A stretch of 39,954 bases of DNA from a virus, in the IMG/VR virus record IMGVR_UViG_3300024262_000090, positions 1 through 39,954 of that record; one strand, 5' to 3'. Position numbers and translations under genes: made by a program. This document shows positions 16,579 through 25,050 of this stretch, one piece after another; the first letter of the stretch is position 1; each line of letters starts with the position of its first letter. The notes under the pieces were generated by a model. The model worked only from the letters and a program-made list of their open reading frames with translations. It searched no databases and was not told the DNA's origin.

Positions 16579-18006
16579 TTAGGTGGCTGCCGTCATCAGT
16601 GCGACCATCGGGCCTGCGGCTGTTGCAGTTCCAACGTCGTGGACATTGATATCGAAACGCTCAATGCCACGAATGGCAAAAGAGTCAGTTTCAAACATGG
16701 ACGTGCTGCCAACGTAGGCATCGGTGCTTACCGCCAGGGCAAGGCCAGCCCTGTCACCAAAATCAGCCGCCATACGCATGTCACCAAAGAGGCAACAAAT
16801 CTCACTAACGCCCGTTACAACCGGCATAATGGCTGTGCCGCTCGTTAGGTTGACGGGATAACCCGCAAACAACGGCCTCGGCTGTACTTCTGTACGCTCG
16901 AACATCGTAGTGCCTCCGGCCGCGCGTGAGAGCTTTGTCATAACGCCAGCCCAGAAGGGCTTAGAGCAATACCATTCGGGTTGCATCCCTGGGTAGTTCG
17001 GGAGGCGGCCGATTGTCGCCATAAAATCACCGTCTACCATTTCGCCCCACGTATCGCCGCCGGTGCTAACTACCATGCCACCGCCGTCGTCAACACCATT
17101 GAGGTCGTACAGTTTATTCTCAATACCGTACATGCCACCGTAGGTACTCGTGCCGTCGCCCTGGAAGCCACACAAATCTTCTTTGGTTGCGAATGCCAGT
17201 GCGATTTCCATTGTCGCCTGGTCTGCAATGCTGATAATCGCATCGCTCATTAACTCATTCGAGGCCGTTGTAATAGCCGCGAGTTTCTTAGCGACCAAAT
17301 TGACCCAGTCCCAGCTTCCGGTTGACTCTGTAATCGCCGAGCCTTCGCCCACAAAGTAGGCATCAAGCCCGCCAGTTCTGCGCGGTCTGCCTTTGGTATC
17401 GCCAATCATCGGCACTGTTCGCATCTTCCTGCGAACAAGCCCGTATTCCTCGACGAGCCTGATGATGCTGTTCTCGTACTCAGGGAATACCAGATAGCCA
17501 CCCGACACATTTACATTTTCCTGGTGAAGGTTCTCGAACTGAGCCGACTGGATAGGTATGCCATTTTCAGCGCAATACTTCTTCGCCGTTGGACTACCCA
17601 CCAAAGATGCCGCCAGCCACATGCCCGCACGGTAAGCATCCATCTCAGCATTCGGCCCCTTGAAAGACTGAAGATTGCCAGCCCACCGACGCGCTCTTGC
17701 GGGCACGGTCGTAACCGAGCTTCGCATCGGCCCAGCGGCGGGGTCATCCATAATCACGCTGTCCGGTTTTACCTGCCTGCCGATAGACGGAGCAGGGCGA
17801 TTAGCAACTGCCTCCGTCTTTGCCTGAAGAACGGCCATCTTCTCATGGTTATCGATTTCTTTCTGTATGCCTTCGGCCTTAACAAGAAACGCATCAAACT
17901 GTGTCTGCTGCTCTTCTGTCAGATTACCGTTGGCACTATCCAGAATCGCCTGAGCATCGTCCCTGCACTGTTGCAGCGACGCCTTTAACTCTTTTATTTG
18001 TTTCAT
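16579..18006 (-). CDS. Major capsid protein, HK97 fold
   Basis: 475 aa. Residues 1-65 form a charged coiled coil (KELKASLQQCRDDAQAILDS), the delta/scaffold domain of HK97-type precursors. The mature fold starts after about residue 110, with SGGYLVFPEYENSIIRLVEE (E-loop and P-domain region), VGEGSAITESTGSWDWVNL, KLAAITTASNELMSDA and GFQGDGTSTYGGMYGI, all characteristic of Phage_capsid family proteins. The S49 protease next door would remove the delta domain. A strong terminator lies in the 129-base gap upstream, so its transcription is probably uncoupled from the packaging genes. Confidence 0.95.
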   Translation of the reverse strand: MKQIKELKASLQQCRDDAQAILDSANGNLTEEQQTQFDAFLVKAEGIQKEIDNHEKMAVLQAKTEAVANRPAPSIGRQVKPDSVIMDDPAAGPMRSSVTTVPARARRWAGNLQSFKGPNAEMDAYRAGMWLAASLVGSPTAKKYCAENGIPIQSAQFENLHQENVNVSGGYLVFPEYENSIIRLVEEYGLVRRKMRTVPMIGDTKGRPRRTGGLDAYFVGEGSAITESTGSWDWVNLVAKKLAAITTASNELMSDAIISIADQATMEIALAFATKEDLCGFQGDGTSTYGGMYGIENKLYDLNGVDDGGGMVVSTGGDTWGEMVDGDFMATIGRLPNYPGMQPEWYCSKPFWAGVMTKLSRAAGGTTMFERTEVQPRPLFAGYPVNLTSGTAIMPVVTGVSEICCLFGDMRMAADFGDRAGLALAVSTDAYVGSTSMFETDSFAIRGIERFDINVHDVGTATAAGPMVALMTAAT

Positions 18007-18087
18007 TATAGTGTTCCTTAAAACAATTTTAGATTCACACGTTATTTAGCACCGCCCGCCGTCATCGGACTGACAGGTCAGCGCAAT

Positions 18088-18115
18088 AAAAAAGACGGCG
18101 TAAAACACACCGTCT
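18088..18115 (-). terminator. Intrinsic terminator between protease and capsid genes
   Basis: On the minus strand, AGACGGTG pairs with CGCCGTCT (8 bp, one wobble) around a 7-base loop, followed by TTTTTATT. The capsid start lies about 80 bases further on. It separates packaging and portal transcription from the capsid gene. Confidence 0.85.
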
Positions 18116-18135
18116 AATACAATCAATTCGTTAAA

Positions 18136-19002
18136 TTACTTTATCATCAGCAAGTCCAACTTCGCCTGCGAAAAGGATTTGTTATTGCCCTTCGGCAGTA
18201 AATCAGATATTACCTGCTCCAGTGTGGCTTTCCTGTCAACCATGCCAGCACTTATAGCTTTATCCGCCCTGAACACCCGACCCTGTCCGAAGTCTGTTTT
18301 GACCTTCGATGCAGTAATACCTCTGTTGCGAGCCACCGCCGACACAAAAGTATCGTAGTAATCATTAACCATATTCTGATAATCTTCTTTCGCCTCATCG
18401 GTTAGCGGCTGATACGGATGCCCCTCGTCCTTGTACTTACCTGCCTTGATGATAGTGGCCTTTACGCCCGCCTGCTCAAGCAAACCCGACCAATCAAGAT
18501 GCACAGCAATAGTACCAATTGAGCCTGTGATTGAATCTGGGTCGGCAACTATCTCATCGGCAGCAGAACCAATAAAGTACGCAGCCGATGCCATCATATC
18601 ACTCGAAACAGCAATGATAGGCTTTGTCCCTCGTAAGGCAAAAATCTTATCCGTCACCGAAGACAGGCCAGCGCATGTTCCACCGGGCGAATCCACGTCG
18701 ATAACAATAGCACCAACGTCGCGGTTTGCAACCAAGTCACTCATCCACCCGCCGAACGTTTGCGAGGAAGTCTCTAACCCCATAGCAGAATAAAACGTAG
18801 GCTCGCGTGATATATAACCGTGCAAGGGTACAACGACAACCTTGCCTTTAACATTCTTGAACTGCGTAGCTCTCCGATTCGATATTTCTACCATGTCGGC
18901 ATTCTTGATAGTTATCTGTTGTCGTGCAGTGATAACCTCATTTAACTTTTCCGGCATAATAGCTAATATGTCGCTCTCGAATTGTAAATCTTCTGTTTTC
19001 AT
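18136..19002 (-). CDS. Prohead protease, S49 (SppA/lambda gpC) family
   Basis: 288 aa. The core has VIDVDSPGGTCAGLSSVTD (oxyanion region), the nucleophile Ser139 in SSDMMASAAYFIGSAADEI, and the general-base Lys191 in AGKYKDEGHP. SITGSIGTIAVHLD between them is typical of S49 peptidases. It cleaves scaffold or delta domains during prohead maturation. ATGA overlap with the portal gene. No separate scaffold gene follows, which fits a capsid with its own delta domain. Confidence 0.92.
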   Translation of the reverse strand: MKTEDLQFESDILAIMPEKLNEVITARQQITIKNADMVEISNRRATQFKNVKGKVVVVPLHGYISREPTFYSAMGLETSSQTFGGWMSDLVANRDVGAIVIDVDSPGGTCAGLSSVTDKIFALRGTKPIIAVSSDMMASAAYFIGSAADEIVADPDSITGSIGTIAVHLDWSGLLEQAGVKATIIKAGKYKDEGHPYQPLTDEAKEDYQNMVNDYYDTFVSAVARNRGITASKVKTDFGQGRVFRADKAISAGMVDRKATLEQVISDLLPKGNNKSFSQAKLDLLMIK

Positions 19003-20540
19003 ATCAAATAGCCTTTTAGATTATTAGCAATATAATTAACGTGTCCGCTTTTCATCTGCTCCAAAATAAATACAGGGACATTCGTCATAAGCATATACGG
19101 CTTAAGAGACAGCATATCGATGCTTACTGATTTGCTTAGTGATTCAGCCAATGGTATTATGGCATCGCTGATATATTTATCATGCCGCTCGTAAAATTCC
19201 TTAATGCGCTCGTGAAATTTTCCCATATCCTCCGCTGCGTGCTTGGTATATTTTGCAAGCTCCTTAGTCTCTCTCGACGCTAATCTTTTGGCTATATCAT
19301 TTGCTATTGAATTAACAGCGGTATCGCTCGATGAACTTCCCAGCGGTGCAAAGTTAAGTGGAACATAATGCACATCGCCCCCGTCAACCGGATTCATATT
19401 TTCTTTGGCCCGAATCTCGTTTATAGTTATAACGCCTCTATCCCATAATTGGGAGTATGCTTCGTAGCGAGCCTTAACATTTCCTCTTAGTAATCCCTCA
19501 ACAACATGCTCAAAATAATATCCTGCATTCTTTTCTGCAGGAGTTAATAGCTTCCACCACAACGCCTGCTCCCACCGTTCACACCAGCCAAGTAAGCCAT
19601 CCTGAACATAATCTATATTCTGTTCTTCAATGTTACTAAACGTTGCTCTGCTCAAATCCGCTACTTTGTGCGGCGGTACTCGCATCCACCGACAGAATTC
19701 GGATACTGTAAACTGCCGAGTCTCAATCATCTGAGATGCTTTGGGGTCAACAGACGTCGGCACGAAACTCATACCCTCCTCAAGCACTAATGTTTTATTT
19801 GCATTATCTCCGCCACCATATTCTGCGCTAAGCTGATTCTTTAATCTCTTTTGTGCTTCAGCAGATAGATTCTCTGGATGTATTAGAATCCCCGACTGAT
19901 GCAAACCGTTTGGGAAAAACGAACCGGCAAACTTGTCCGTGCCAATTGCAGCGCCAATCAACTGACTGGCATATTGAATAATGTTATAGCCCTTAATACC
20001 ATCAAAGCCCAACCCGTGTAAGTGCAGGACGTTTTCCGCCCACAAATCTACCGCCCCACCTCCGTCATTAAGTATGCGATAAAATACATGGTTAGTACCA
20101 TCCTCTCGATACATAGTAATCCTGTCCGGTCTCAAAGGCCACAGACTTTGTGGTTTGCCATCTAAGTCGAATTGAATCTCGGCATAAGCATTCCCCCAAC
20201 CCATCATCTGTGCATTCTGAGCCTCTCTAAATGATATAGCAGTCATCTCTGGATTAGGCTGATATTGCAGAATCCGTGCAGCAGGATGGTTTGCTTCTTC
20301 ATGTCTATATTCACCTTCCTTGCGGTATACCTTCAATGGCATTTTCCCAATATCTTCCGACACGTTTCGCACGCACGCAAATAATGTCGAAACAGTTAAT
20401 GCAGTTTCATTGGTAACCTTTTCCTTGGCGGCATTACCGAAGCCATTCGTTACCATGCCGTGCCACCCAATATCGCCATGCGCCACCGCGTTTATTTTAA
20501 CGTAGCCGAACAAGCCGGCCACTTTATCAAAAAGTTTCAA
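18999..20540 (-). CDS. Portal protein, HK97 gp3 family
   Basis: 513 aa. It begins at a TTG (20540) with an AAGGGA site about 9 bases upstream and no in-frame ATG nearby. Core motifs are MMGWGNAYAEIQFD, LWPLRPDRITMYRED, NVLHLHGLGFDGIKGYNI and ADLSRATFSNIEEQNIDYVQ, followed by PWE-type helices (CERWEQALWWKLL). It forms the dodecameric DNA channel at the capsid vertex and binds the terminase. The C-terminal 100 residues are a charged helical tail. Confidence 0.95.
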   Translation of the reverse strand: MKLFDKVAGLFGYVKINAVAHGDIGWHGMVTNGFGNAAKEKVTNETALTVSTLFACVRNVSEDIGKMPLKVYRKEGEYRHEEANHPAARILQYQPNPEMTAISFREAQNAQMMGWGNAYAEIQFDLDGKPQSLWPLRPDRITMYREDGTNHVFYRILNDGGGAVDLWAENVLHLHGLGFDGIKGYNIIQYASQLIGAAIGTDKFAGSFFPNGLHQSGILIHPENLSAEAQKRLKNQLSAEYGGGDNANKTLVLEEGMSFVPTSVDPKASQMIETRQFTVSEFCRWMRVPPHKVADLSRATFSNIEEQNIDYVQDGLLGWCERWEQALWWKLLTPAEKNAGYYFEHVVEGLLRGNVKARYEAYSQLWDRGVITINEIRAKENMNPVDGGDVHYVPLNFAPLGSSSSDTAVNSIANDIAKRLASRETKELAKYTKHAAEDMGKFHERIKEFYERHDKYISDAIIPLAESLSKSVSIDMLSLKPYMLMTNVPVFILEQMKSGHVNYIANNLKGYLI

Positions 20541-20551
20541 AAGAGTGTCCC

Positions 20552-22318
20552 TTAAAAACTCAGCACGTCCTGCGTCTCATACTTCGATACTTTTTTCTCA
20601 GGTTTGGCAATCATAACCCCTATCGCCATTATCAAGGCCACGATGCCATCGATGCGCTCGGTACTCTTCTTCTTCGACGGTTTGATATTACCGGCGGCAT
20701 CAATCTCGGCAGCCACATTCGAAGCCATCCACCGCAAGGCCGCATTGCCACCATGCACAAGATTCCGTGACAACACCAAAGCCTCAAACTCTTTGCTTGG
20801 TGAAGACATTGAGGCGAACCCCTGCCCAAACGGAACCACCTCAAAGCCATCGCCAGTCAACTCAGTTGATAACTGTGTCGCGTTCCAGCGGTCAATCGCA
20901 ATTTCGCGGATGTTGTAAATCTTGCCAAGCTCATTTACTTTGGCTCTGATAACGCCATAGTCAACAACGTCACCGTCTGTGAAAGTGACCAGCCCTTCAC
21001 GTTGCCACACAGAATATGGCGCACGGTCCCGCTTCTCTCTAATCCGGGCACTCTCGCCAGGAACCCAAAAGAATGGTAAAACAAATACCTGACCATACCG
21101 TTCTTTCCTGAACGCTAAAACCAATGCCGAAATATCTATAGTGCTCGATAAATCCAAGCCGGCAAAACATTCACACCCTACTAAGTCATCAAGTATCAGC
21201 GGCGTATCGCAGGCGTCCCACTTGTCCATCGACAGCCAGCGAACGTCTTGCTCTGTTCGGATATTCAAGTGCAGCCTCTTGAATGCGTTCTCGTGCCGCG
21301 GGCTTTCCTGTGCAAGTTTACATGCCCGCTCAATATATTCACGCGACACGCTGATGCCGAAGTTTGGGTTTGCTTTCAGCCACGTTTCTTCCAGCGTCCA
21401 GTCATCGTCCTTGTCCGCCTGATACACCACGGGCAAAAAAGTCGGGTCTTCAACTACGCCCGACCGAACCTTAATAGCATAATCTTCTTTCTCATTGCAT
21501 ATCGAACTTTCCCGCTCAAAGTCACTCGTCGTGATATAGATAATCAATGGTTGACGTCGTGCCCCAGTCGAGGTCATTAGAGCCTCTACCAGTTCGCTGT
21601 CCGGCTGAGTATGCAACTCATCAATTACCGCAATATGCGTATTAAACCCGTGAGCGGTCAAAGCATCCGAGCAAATGACGCGGTAAATCCCATAGTCAGG
21701 GTCGCCCGGTTGTCCCAACTCTATCGCTTTTACCTGACCTTTGAAAATCTTCACCCGGTCGGCAAGCGAATCTTCCTGTCTGACCATCCCCCACGCGTGC
21801 GTAAAAACCAGCGACGCCTGCTTGTATTCGGACGCCGCACCATAAACCTCTGCGCCCGGCTCACCATCTTCAAACAACGCATATAGTATTATGCCAGCCG
21901 CCAACGGAGTTTTGCCGTTCTTGCGGCCTATCTCAACAAATGCTTCCCGGTATCGCCGGTATCCTGTCTCTTTACTGAGCCAGCCGAATAGGTTGGCGAC
22001 TATTGCCTGCTCCCAAAGTTCAAGTTTGAACGCCTTGCCAGCCAGTTCACCCTTGACGTGTGCGAGTTTCCGCTGAAAGAAGTTAACTGCATCGGCGGCA
22101 ATATACTCGTCAAACCTATAAGCATCGGCCCCAGCATACGGGTCGTACTCAGGAACCAGCTTGATAACCTCAAGCATTGATTCAGGCTTAACCTTCGGCG
22201 GTAACTTGCGCGCCGGTCGAACCGGAGCGGCGGCGGATTTCTCAGCCTTGCGTTTAACCTTTGCGCGCCAACTGCCACGCTTTTCTAACGTTTCGACATC
22301 CGTTTTTTTCCGGCCCAT
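20552..22318 (-). CDS. Terminase large subunit
   Basis: 588 aa, HK97 gp2/Terminase_1 type. A Walker A-like GRKNGKT is at 131-137, Walker B VIDELH at 231-236, and a coupling-type YITTSDFE at about 261-268. The nuclease domain has acidic residues in FAGLDLSSTIDI (385-396) and AIDRWNA (474-480). The N-terminal 45 residues are Lys/Arg-rich. It packages DNA through the portal and cuts concatemers. No certain small subunit adjoins it; the HTH protein at 24273-24536 is a possible candidate. Confidence 0.95.
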   Translation of the reverse strand: MGRKKTDVETLEKRGSWRAKVKRKAEKSAAAPVRPARKLPPKVKPESMLEVIKLVPEYDPYAGADAYRFDEYIAADAVNFFQRKLAHVKGELAGKAFKLELWEQAIVANLFGWLSKETGYRRYREAFVEIGRKNGKTPLAAGIILYALFEDGEPGAEVYGAASEYKQASLVFTHAWGMVRQEDSLADRVKIFKGQVKAIELGQPGDPDYGIYRVICSDALTAHGFNTHIAVIDELHTQPDSELVEALMTSTGARRQPLIIYITTSDFERESSICNEKEDYAIKVRSGVVEDPTFLPVVYQADKDDDWTLEETWLKANPNFGISVSREYIERACKLAQESPRHENAFKRLHLNIRTEQDVRWLSMDKWDACDTPLILDDLVGCECFAGLDLSSTIDISALVLAFRKERYGQVFVLPFFWVPGESARIREKRDRAPYSVWQREGLVTFTDGDVVDYGVIRAKVNELGKIYNIREIAIDRWNATQLSTELTGDGFEVVPFGQGFASMSSPSKEFEALVLSRNLVHGGNAALRWMASNVAAEIDAAGNIKPSKKKSTERIDGIVALIMAIGVMIAKPEKKVSKYETQDVLSF

Positions 22319-22427
22319 CCCTTATTCTAATGCACCTCCAAGATAAAGTGAAAAAAACAGCGATGGGGGCGAACGGTGTCCTATTATGGACATCATAGAG
22401 ATACAATGCCCCCCCCCGTATTATCCT

Positions 22428-22643
22428 TTACATCAACAAAGCTATCTCCTCGTCGTTCATTGCCCGCTTTTCACAACACTTTACGCAAACATAAAAGAGC
22501 GTCACATGCCAATCGCCCGGTTTGTATGCCTTCCACCTATCGTTAGTGTGATGCGGAATCGCTTCGCGGGAGATATCCATTACCCCATTGTTGAGTTTCC
22601 ACTTATGCTCGCACTTTTTCCATGTTTTTTCATCTTTACACAT
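22428..22643 (-). CDS. Small putative zinc-binding protein
   Basis: 71 aa, MCKDEKTWKKCEHKWKLNNG, with C11-x-H and CVKCCEK near residues 53-59. AAGGAAGGAT lies upstream of the ATG. Its end (NDEEIALLM) resembles the end of the next gene upstream (SDAEIATLL), so the two may be distant paralogs with a C-terminal CxxC and short helix. Function unknown. Confidence 0.6.
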   Translation of the reverse strand: MCKDEKTWKKCEHKWKLNNGVMDISREAIPHHTNDRWKAYKPGDWHVTLFYVCVKCCEKRAMNDEEIALLM

Positions 22644-22654
22644 ACTATCCTTCC

Positions 22655-23116
22655 TTACAACAATGTTGCTATCTCTGCATCGCTTATCGGTAATAGATTT
22701 GCCACTGCCCCAGCATCTATCACTTGGTATTCACCACACAAATCGCATTTATAGTTTAGCTTTATAGGCATTCCAAATGCGTGTATCCCAGCAAATACCC
22801 ATTTATGCCCACACTGTCCAGTTGTCGGCTTGGTCTGTACTGTTATGGGCCTCACTGGAGGGCAAGATATGTCTTGTGTATAATACGACTGAGTACCACC
22901 TAAGTCTTGTATATAATACGAATGAGTACCACCGGGGAAGCCTACCCTCCTGTGCCCCTTTGGGTATCCCTTGCTCTCGTAATCACAAATGGGGCAATCG
23001 TGCCCTAACTCTGGTGCGCCTTCTTCTCTTTCGCCGCAATTCAGACATCGCCGACAACCGTAGCACGCGCCCCTATCAGACCCGCACTTTTTGCATTTTG
23101 ATTCTTCTGCACTCAT
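22655..23116 (-). CDS. Multi-zinc-ribbon hypothetical protein
   Basis: 153 aa from the ATG at 23116 (the site AAGG lies 9 bases upstream; an earlier ATG abuts it). It has at least five CxxC pairs: CKKC, CYGC with CRRC, CLNC, CPIC, and CDLC near the C-terminus. A tandem 11-residue repeat (GGTHSYYIQDL, GGTQSYYTQDI) occupies about residues 62-83, with a 33-bp DNA period. It shares its leader with the neighbouring gene (see junction repeats). Likely metal-binding; no known function. Confidence 0.65.
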   Translation of the reverse strand: MSAEESKCKKCGSDRGACYGCRRCLNCGEREEGAPELGHDCPICDYESKGYPKGHRRVGFPGGTHSYYIQDLGGTQSYYTQDISCPPVRPITVQTKPTTGQCGHKWVFAGIHAFGMPIKLNYKCDLCGEYQVIDAGAVANLLPISDAEIATLL

Positions 23117-23141
23117 GTTATCCATCCTTCCTAATTTGTAC

Positions 23142-23387
23142 TCACTCTTTAGCCTTAGCAGAATCAAGATTCCAATCAAACGCTATACGCTCAAACATAG
23201 GCGTAATCTGGGGTATTAGCCCGCCAACTTCCACGTCTGGTAAATCTTCATGTTCCACAATGAGCAGAACGCCGCCATTTATTGTCGGTGAACCACCGAG
23301 GCAGTTTCTAAATACGGTTCCTTCGGGGAAATGCAACGCCTGTGCAAGCAAATCACTGCTGATTTCTATCCGTGCAACCTTGCTCAT
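23142..23387 (-). CDS. Small hypothetical protein
   Basis: 81 aa beginning MSKVARIEISSDLLAQALHF. The start at 23387 has the same 21-bp leader (including AGGAAGGATGGATAACATGAG on the minus strand) as the next gene. The sequence has a conserved-looking FPEGTVFRNCLGG segment and then a beta-rich LLIVEHEDLPDVEVGG. Family not recognised. It belongs to the early-to-late border operon with the HNH gene. Confidence 0.6.
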   Translation of the reverse strand: MSKVARIEISSDLLAQALHFPEGTVFRNCLGGSPTINGGVLLIVEHEDLPDVEVGGLIPQITPMFERIAFDWNLDSAKAKE

Positions 23388-23402
23388 GTTATCCATCCTT
23401 CC

Positions 23403-23687
23403 TTACAATCCTTGTCCAGTTTTTCTATCATGGCACACCTTACACAGCGACATCCAGTTATCCCTGTCCCAAAACAGCTTAACATCGCCTCTGTGCGGCA
23501 CTATATGGTCAACTACAGTCGCCTGCTCTATACGATGCGCCTCATAACACAACTTGCATAGCGGGTGCTTTTTTAGATACCTTAATCGTGCCTGACGCCA
23601 TTTCTTGCCGTACATGCCCCGTGAAGCCAAATCTCTATGCTCTGGCTGTGGGTGCTTCTGGCTGAATGATGGTAGTCTATTCGGCAT
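23403..23687 (-). CDS. HNH endonuclease, terminase-adjacent
   Basis: 94 aa. The HNH core is CKLCYEAHRIEQATVVDHIV PHRG in two blocks: CxxC at about 52-55, DHIVPH, then NWMSLCKVCHDRKTG with a second CxxC. An N-terminal YGKKWRQARLRYLKKHPLC is typical of phage HNH proteins that lie beside terminase genes in HK97-like phages and assist DNA cutting at packaging. The start at 23687 is preceded by the end of a 36-aa membrane gene only four bases away. Confidence 0.9.
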   Translation of the reverse strand: MPNRLPSFSQKHPQPEHRDLASRGMYGKKWRQARLRYLKKHPLCKLCYEAHRIEQATVVDHIVPHRGDVKLFWDRDNWMSLCKVCHDRKTGQGL

Positions 23688-23691
23688 ATTG

Positions 23692-23802
23692 CTATTGGCC
23701 GTGTCGCAAGACAACCCATATAACTACCAACGACGGCAGAATAATGCTAAACAGCGTTTCCGTCCAAAGCCACATCCGAAATTTGCTTTTCTGGTTTACC
23801 AT
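23692..23802 (-). CDS. 36-aa single-span membrane protein
   Basis: Reads MVNQKSKFRMWLWTETLFS and then a hydrophobic span (IILPSLVVIWVVL), ending RHGQ. A GGAG site lies 7 bases before the ATG and the upstream stop is TGAATG-coupled. The basic N-terminus and single span suggest an inner-membrane protein. Possible roles are exclusion or regulation; function unknown. Confidence 0.5.
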   Translation of the reverse strand: MVNQKSKFRMWLWTETLFSIILPSLVVIWVVLRHGQ

Positions 23803-23979
23803 TCAAAAACTCCATTCTTCACATGCTTCACATCTTGCGGCAATTATCCTATTACGTTTATCTGTAAGTGTATCAAGCTTTGGTATGCTGCTTTCTCTCG
23901 CCCCACATCGAGGACATTGCCTATCTAACCTGACAATCACAATGTCCAGTGGATTAGCTTGTGGCGAACGGCTTCTAAT
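23803..23979 (-). CDS. Small zinc-ribbon protein, probable non-ATG start
   Basis: The open frame carries RLDRQCPRCGARESSIPKLD and RIIAARCEACEEWSF, with CPRC and CEAC pairs. A strong GGGAGG lies 6 bases before an ATT at 23979, which would give 58 aa; the alternative is a GTG at 23940 (45 aa), which lacks a good site. The codon pattern and CxxC pairs support coding. If the ATT is real, the rare start would limit expression. Confidence 0.5.
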   Translation of the reverse strand: MRSRSPQANPLDIVIVRLDRQCPRCGARESSIPKLDTLTDKRNRIIAARCEACEEWSF

Positions 23980-24008
23980 AGCCAGCCTCCCAGACTATGA
24001 TTTTTGAC

Positions 24009-24215
24009 TTATTGGTCATCCCTGTACCCGTCTTCGTAGGCATACTCAAATTCAGCAGAAGCATTTTTGCCCATAGAACAAATAGCCCTCTCTTTGCCAT
24101 TAAAGCACCCAACGCTTCCCCACAATTCATCATGTATACACCGAGGACACTGCCACTCCGTCCACTCCGCTGGTTTTTTTTTGTCTTCTCTACCACAAAT
24201 TTTGCATTCGGCCAT
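24009..24215 (-). CDS. Small zinc-ribbon protein
   Basis: 68 aa from the ATG at 24215 (AAGGGA upstream). MAECKICG opens a CxxC; the second pair is CPRC followed by IHDELWGSVGCFNGKERAIC. The acidic C-terminus ends EYAYEDGYRDDQ. Likely a metal-binding regulator or DNA-associated protein; family not known to me. Confidence 0.65.
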   Translation of the reverse strand: MAECKICGREDKKKPAEWTEWQCPRCIHDELWGSVGCFNGKERAICSMGKNASAEFEYAYEDGYRDDQ

Positions 24216-24272
24216 ACTTTTGCGTCCCTTAATATATATTACCCCCCTACAATAGGACACGCAGATTGAATG

Positions 24273-24536
24273 TCAAAATTGGTATTTTGGTTGCGAATGC
24301 TGCCCCTCTTTGAACCGAAACGGCTTTTTTCGCTTAATATGGACACTTTTCTCGTTAAACAAATCGGGACGCAATGTCTTTAGGCGTTCAATTAAATAAT
24401 AAACCGCTCGTGGCGTTATCCCCATAATCACCCCCGCCTGCTCTTGTGTGCATTGAAAAATATGCACCAATCGGTATGCTTCCTGCTGCCTAATCGTTGG
24501 CATTGGTACGATGTAACTACAGTTTGGACACTTCAT
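24273..24536 (-). CDS. Zinc-ribbon plus HTH DNA-binding protein (late regulator or TerS candidate)
   Basis: 87 aa. MKCPNCSYIVP gives an N-terminal CxxC. Residues about 16-52 (RQQEAYRLVHIFQCTQEQAG, then MGITPRAVYYLIERLK) form a sigma-70-region-4-like helix-turn-helix. The C-terminus is Lys/Arg-rich. It lies first in the run of genes leading to the terminase and capsid genes. It could be a late-gene activator (RinA/ArpU-like role) or a small terminase subunit. A GGAAGCGAAA site precedes the ATG. Confidence 0.75.
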   Translation of the reverse strand: MKCPNCSYIVPMPTIRQQEAYRLVHIFQCTQEQAGVIMGITPRAVYYLIERLKTLRPDLFNEKSVHIKRKKPFRFKEGQHSQPKYQF

Positions 24537-24582
24537 TTTCGCTTCCTTACTAAATATCGCATATTTGCCATGTTGCCACTAC

Positions 24583-24623
24583 ATATAGTAGTCTTGTCTT
24601 GTATATTACGCAATATATAGTAG
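24583..24623. repeat. Paired ATATAGTAG sites
   Basis: ATATAGTAG occurs at 24583-24591 and 24615-24623, starting 32 bp apart (about three helical turns) in the gap between the zinc-ribbon gene and the HTH gene. The first copy is part of a CTAC-ATATA-GTAG dyad. It could be an operator for the HTH protein; evidence is limited to spacing and repetition. Confidence 0.3.
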
Positions 24624-24646
24624 GTTGTGCAAGTCTTTATTAACTG

Positions 24647-24817
24647 TCAGTGCGTGATTAACTCTTTTTTGCAATAAAGTGCTCTTTGTGCTTTACTTTT
24701 CACCTTTTTCGGCTTTCTCAATCTATCATAACATCTGCGGCAAAGACACCGACCGCCTACGCGTACGAACGGCGCCCCACCGCAAACAGCACAAGGAAAA
24801 TGACCTGTATATTTCAT
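24647..24817 (-). CDS. 56-aa zinc-ribbon protein, first gene of the leftward operon
   Basis: Reads MKYTGHFPCAVCGGAPFVRV and then GGRCLCRRCYDRLRKPKKVK, ending ELITH. Two CxxC pairs (CAVC, CRRC) plus a basic tail suggest a nucleic-acid-binding zinc ribbon. AGAAAGGTAAGGT directly precedes the ATG at 24817. It is the rightmost minus-strand gene before the plus-strand pair, so the leftward promoter should lie to its right. Confidence 0.65.
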   Translation of the reverse strand: MKYTGHFPCAVCGGAPFVRVGGRCLCRRCYDRLRKPKKVKSKAQRALYCKKELITH

Positions 24818-24941
24818 ACCTTACCTTTCTTAATGAGGTTGGAAAAAAGTGGAAAATAATGTCGGGTTCAGGCTGCATGGTATTTTCCCTTAAAAATTTT
24901 TAGCCTGAAAAGCCGCCTCACGGGCTGTAAACGGTGATTTC

Positions 24942-25001
24942 AAAAAAATATCGCAAAATCTCAAAAAAAGTGCTTGACTTGTGCAGGAAAAGTTGTAGAA
25001 T
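24942..25001 (+). promoter_or_regulatory. Strong sigma-70 promoter with phased A-tracts
   Basis: TTGACT (24974-24979), a 16-base spacer and TAGAAT (24996-25001). Two A7 tracts start at 24942 and 24963, 21 bp apart, directly upstream of the -35, as in an UP element. It drives the two plus-strand genes. Confidence 0.75.
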
Positions 25002-25050
25002 AATACTTAGGTAAGACGATAAGTTAATAAGAACAGAAAGGGGCAGCGAA

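Noticed and set aside
22386-22427. Poly-C9 run and short frames between the terminase and the small Cys gene
   Set aside because: No frame with a ribosome site could be supported; the run is only a homopolymer of note for sequencing accuracy.
24679-24903. Plus-strand frame of 74 codons
   Set aside because: Antisense to the small zinc-ribbon gene at 24647-24817, which has a better ribosome site and paired CxxC motifs.
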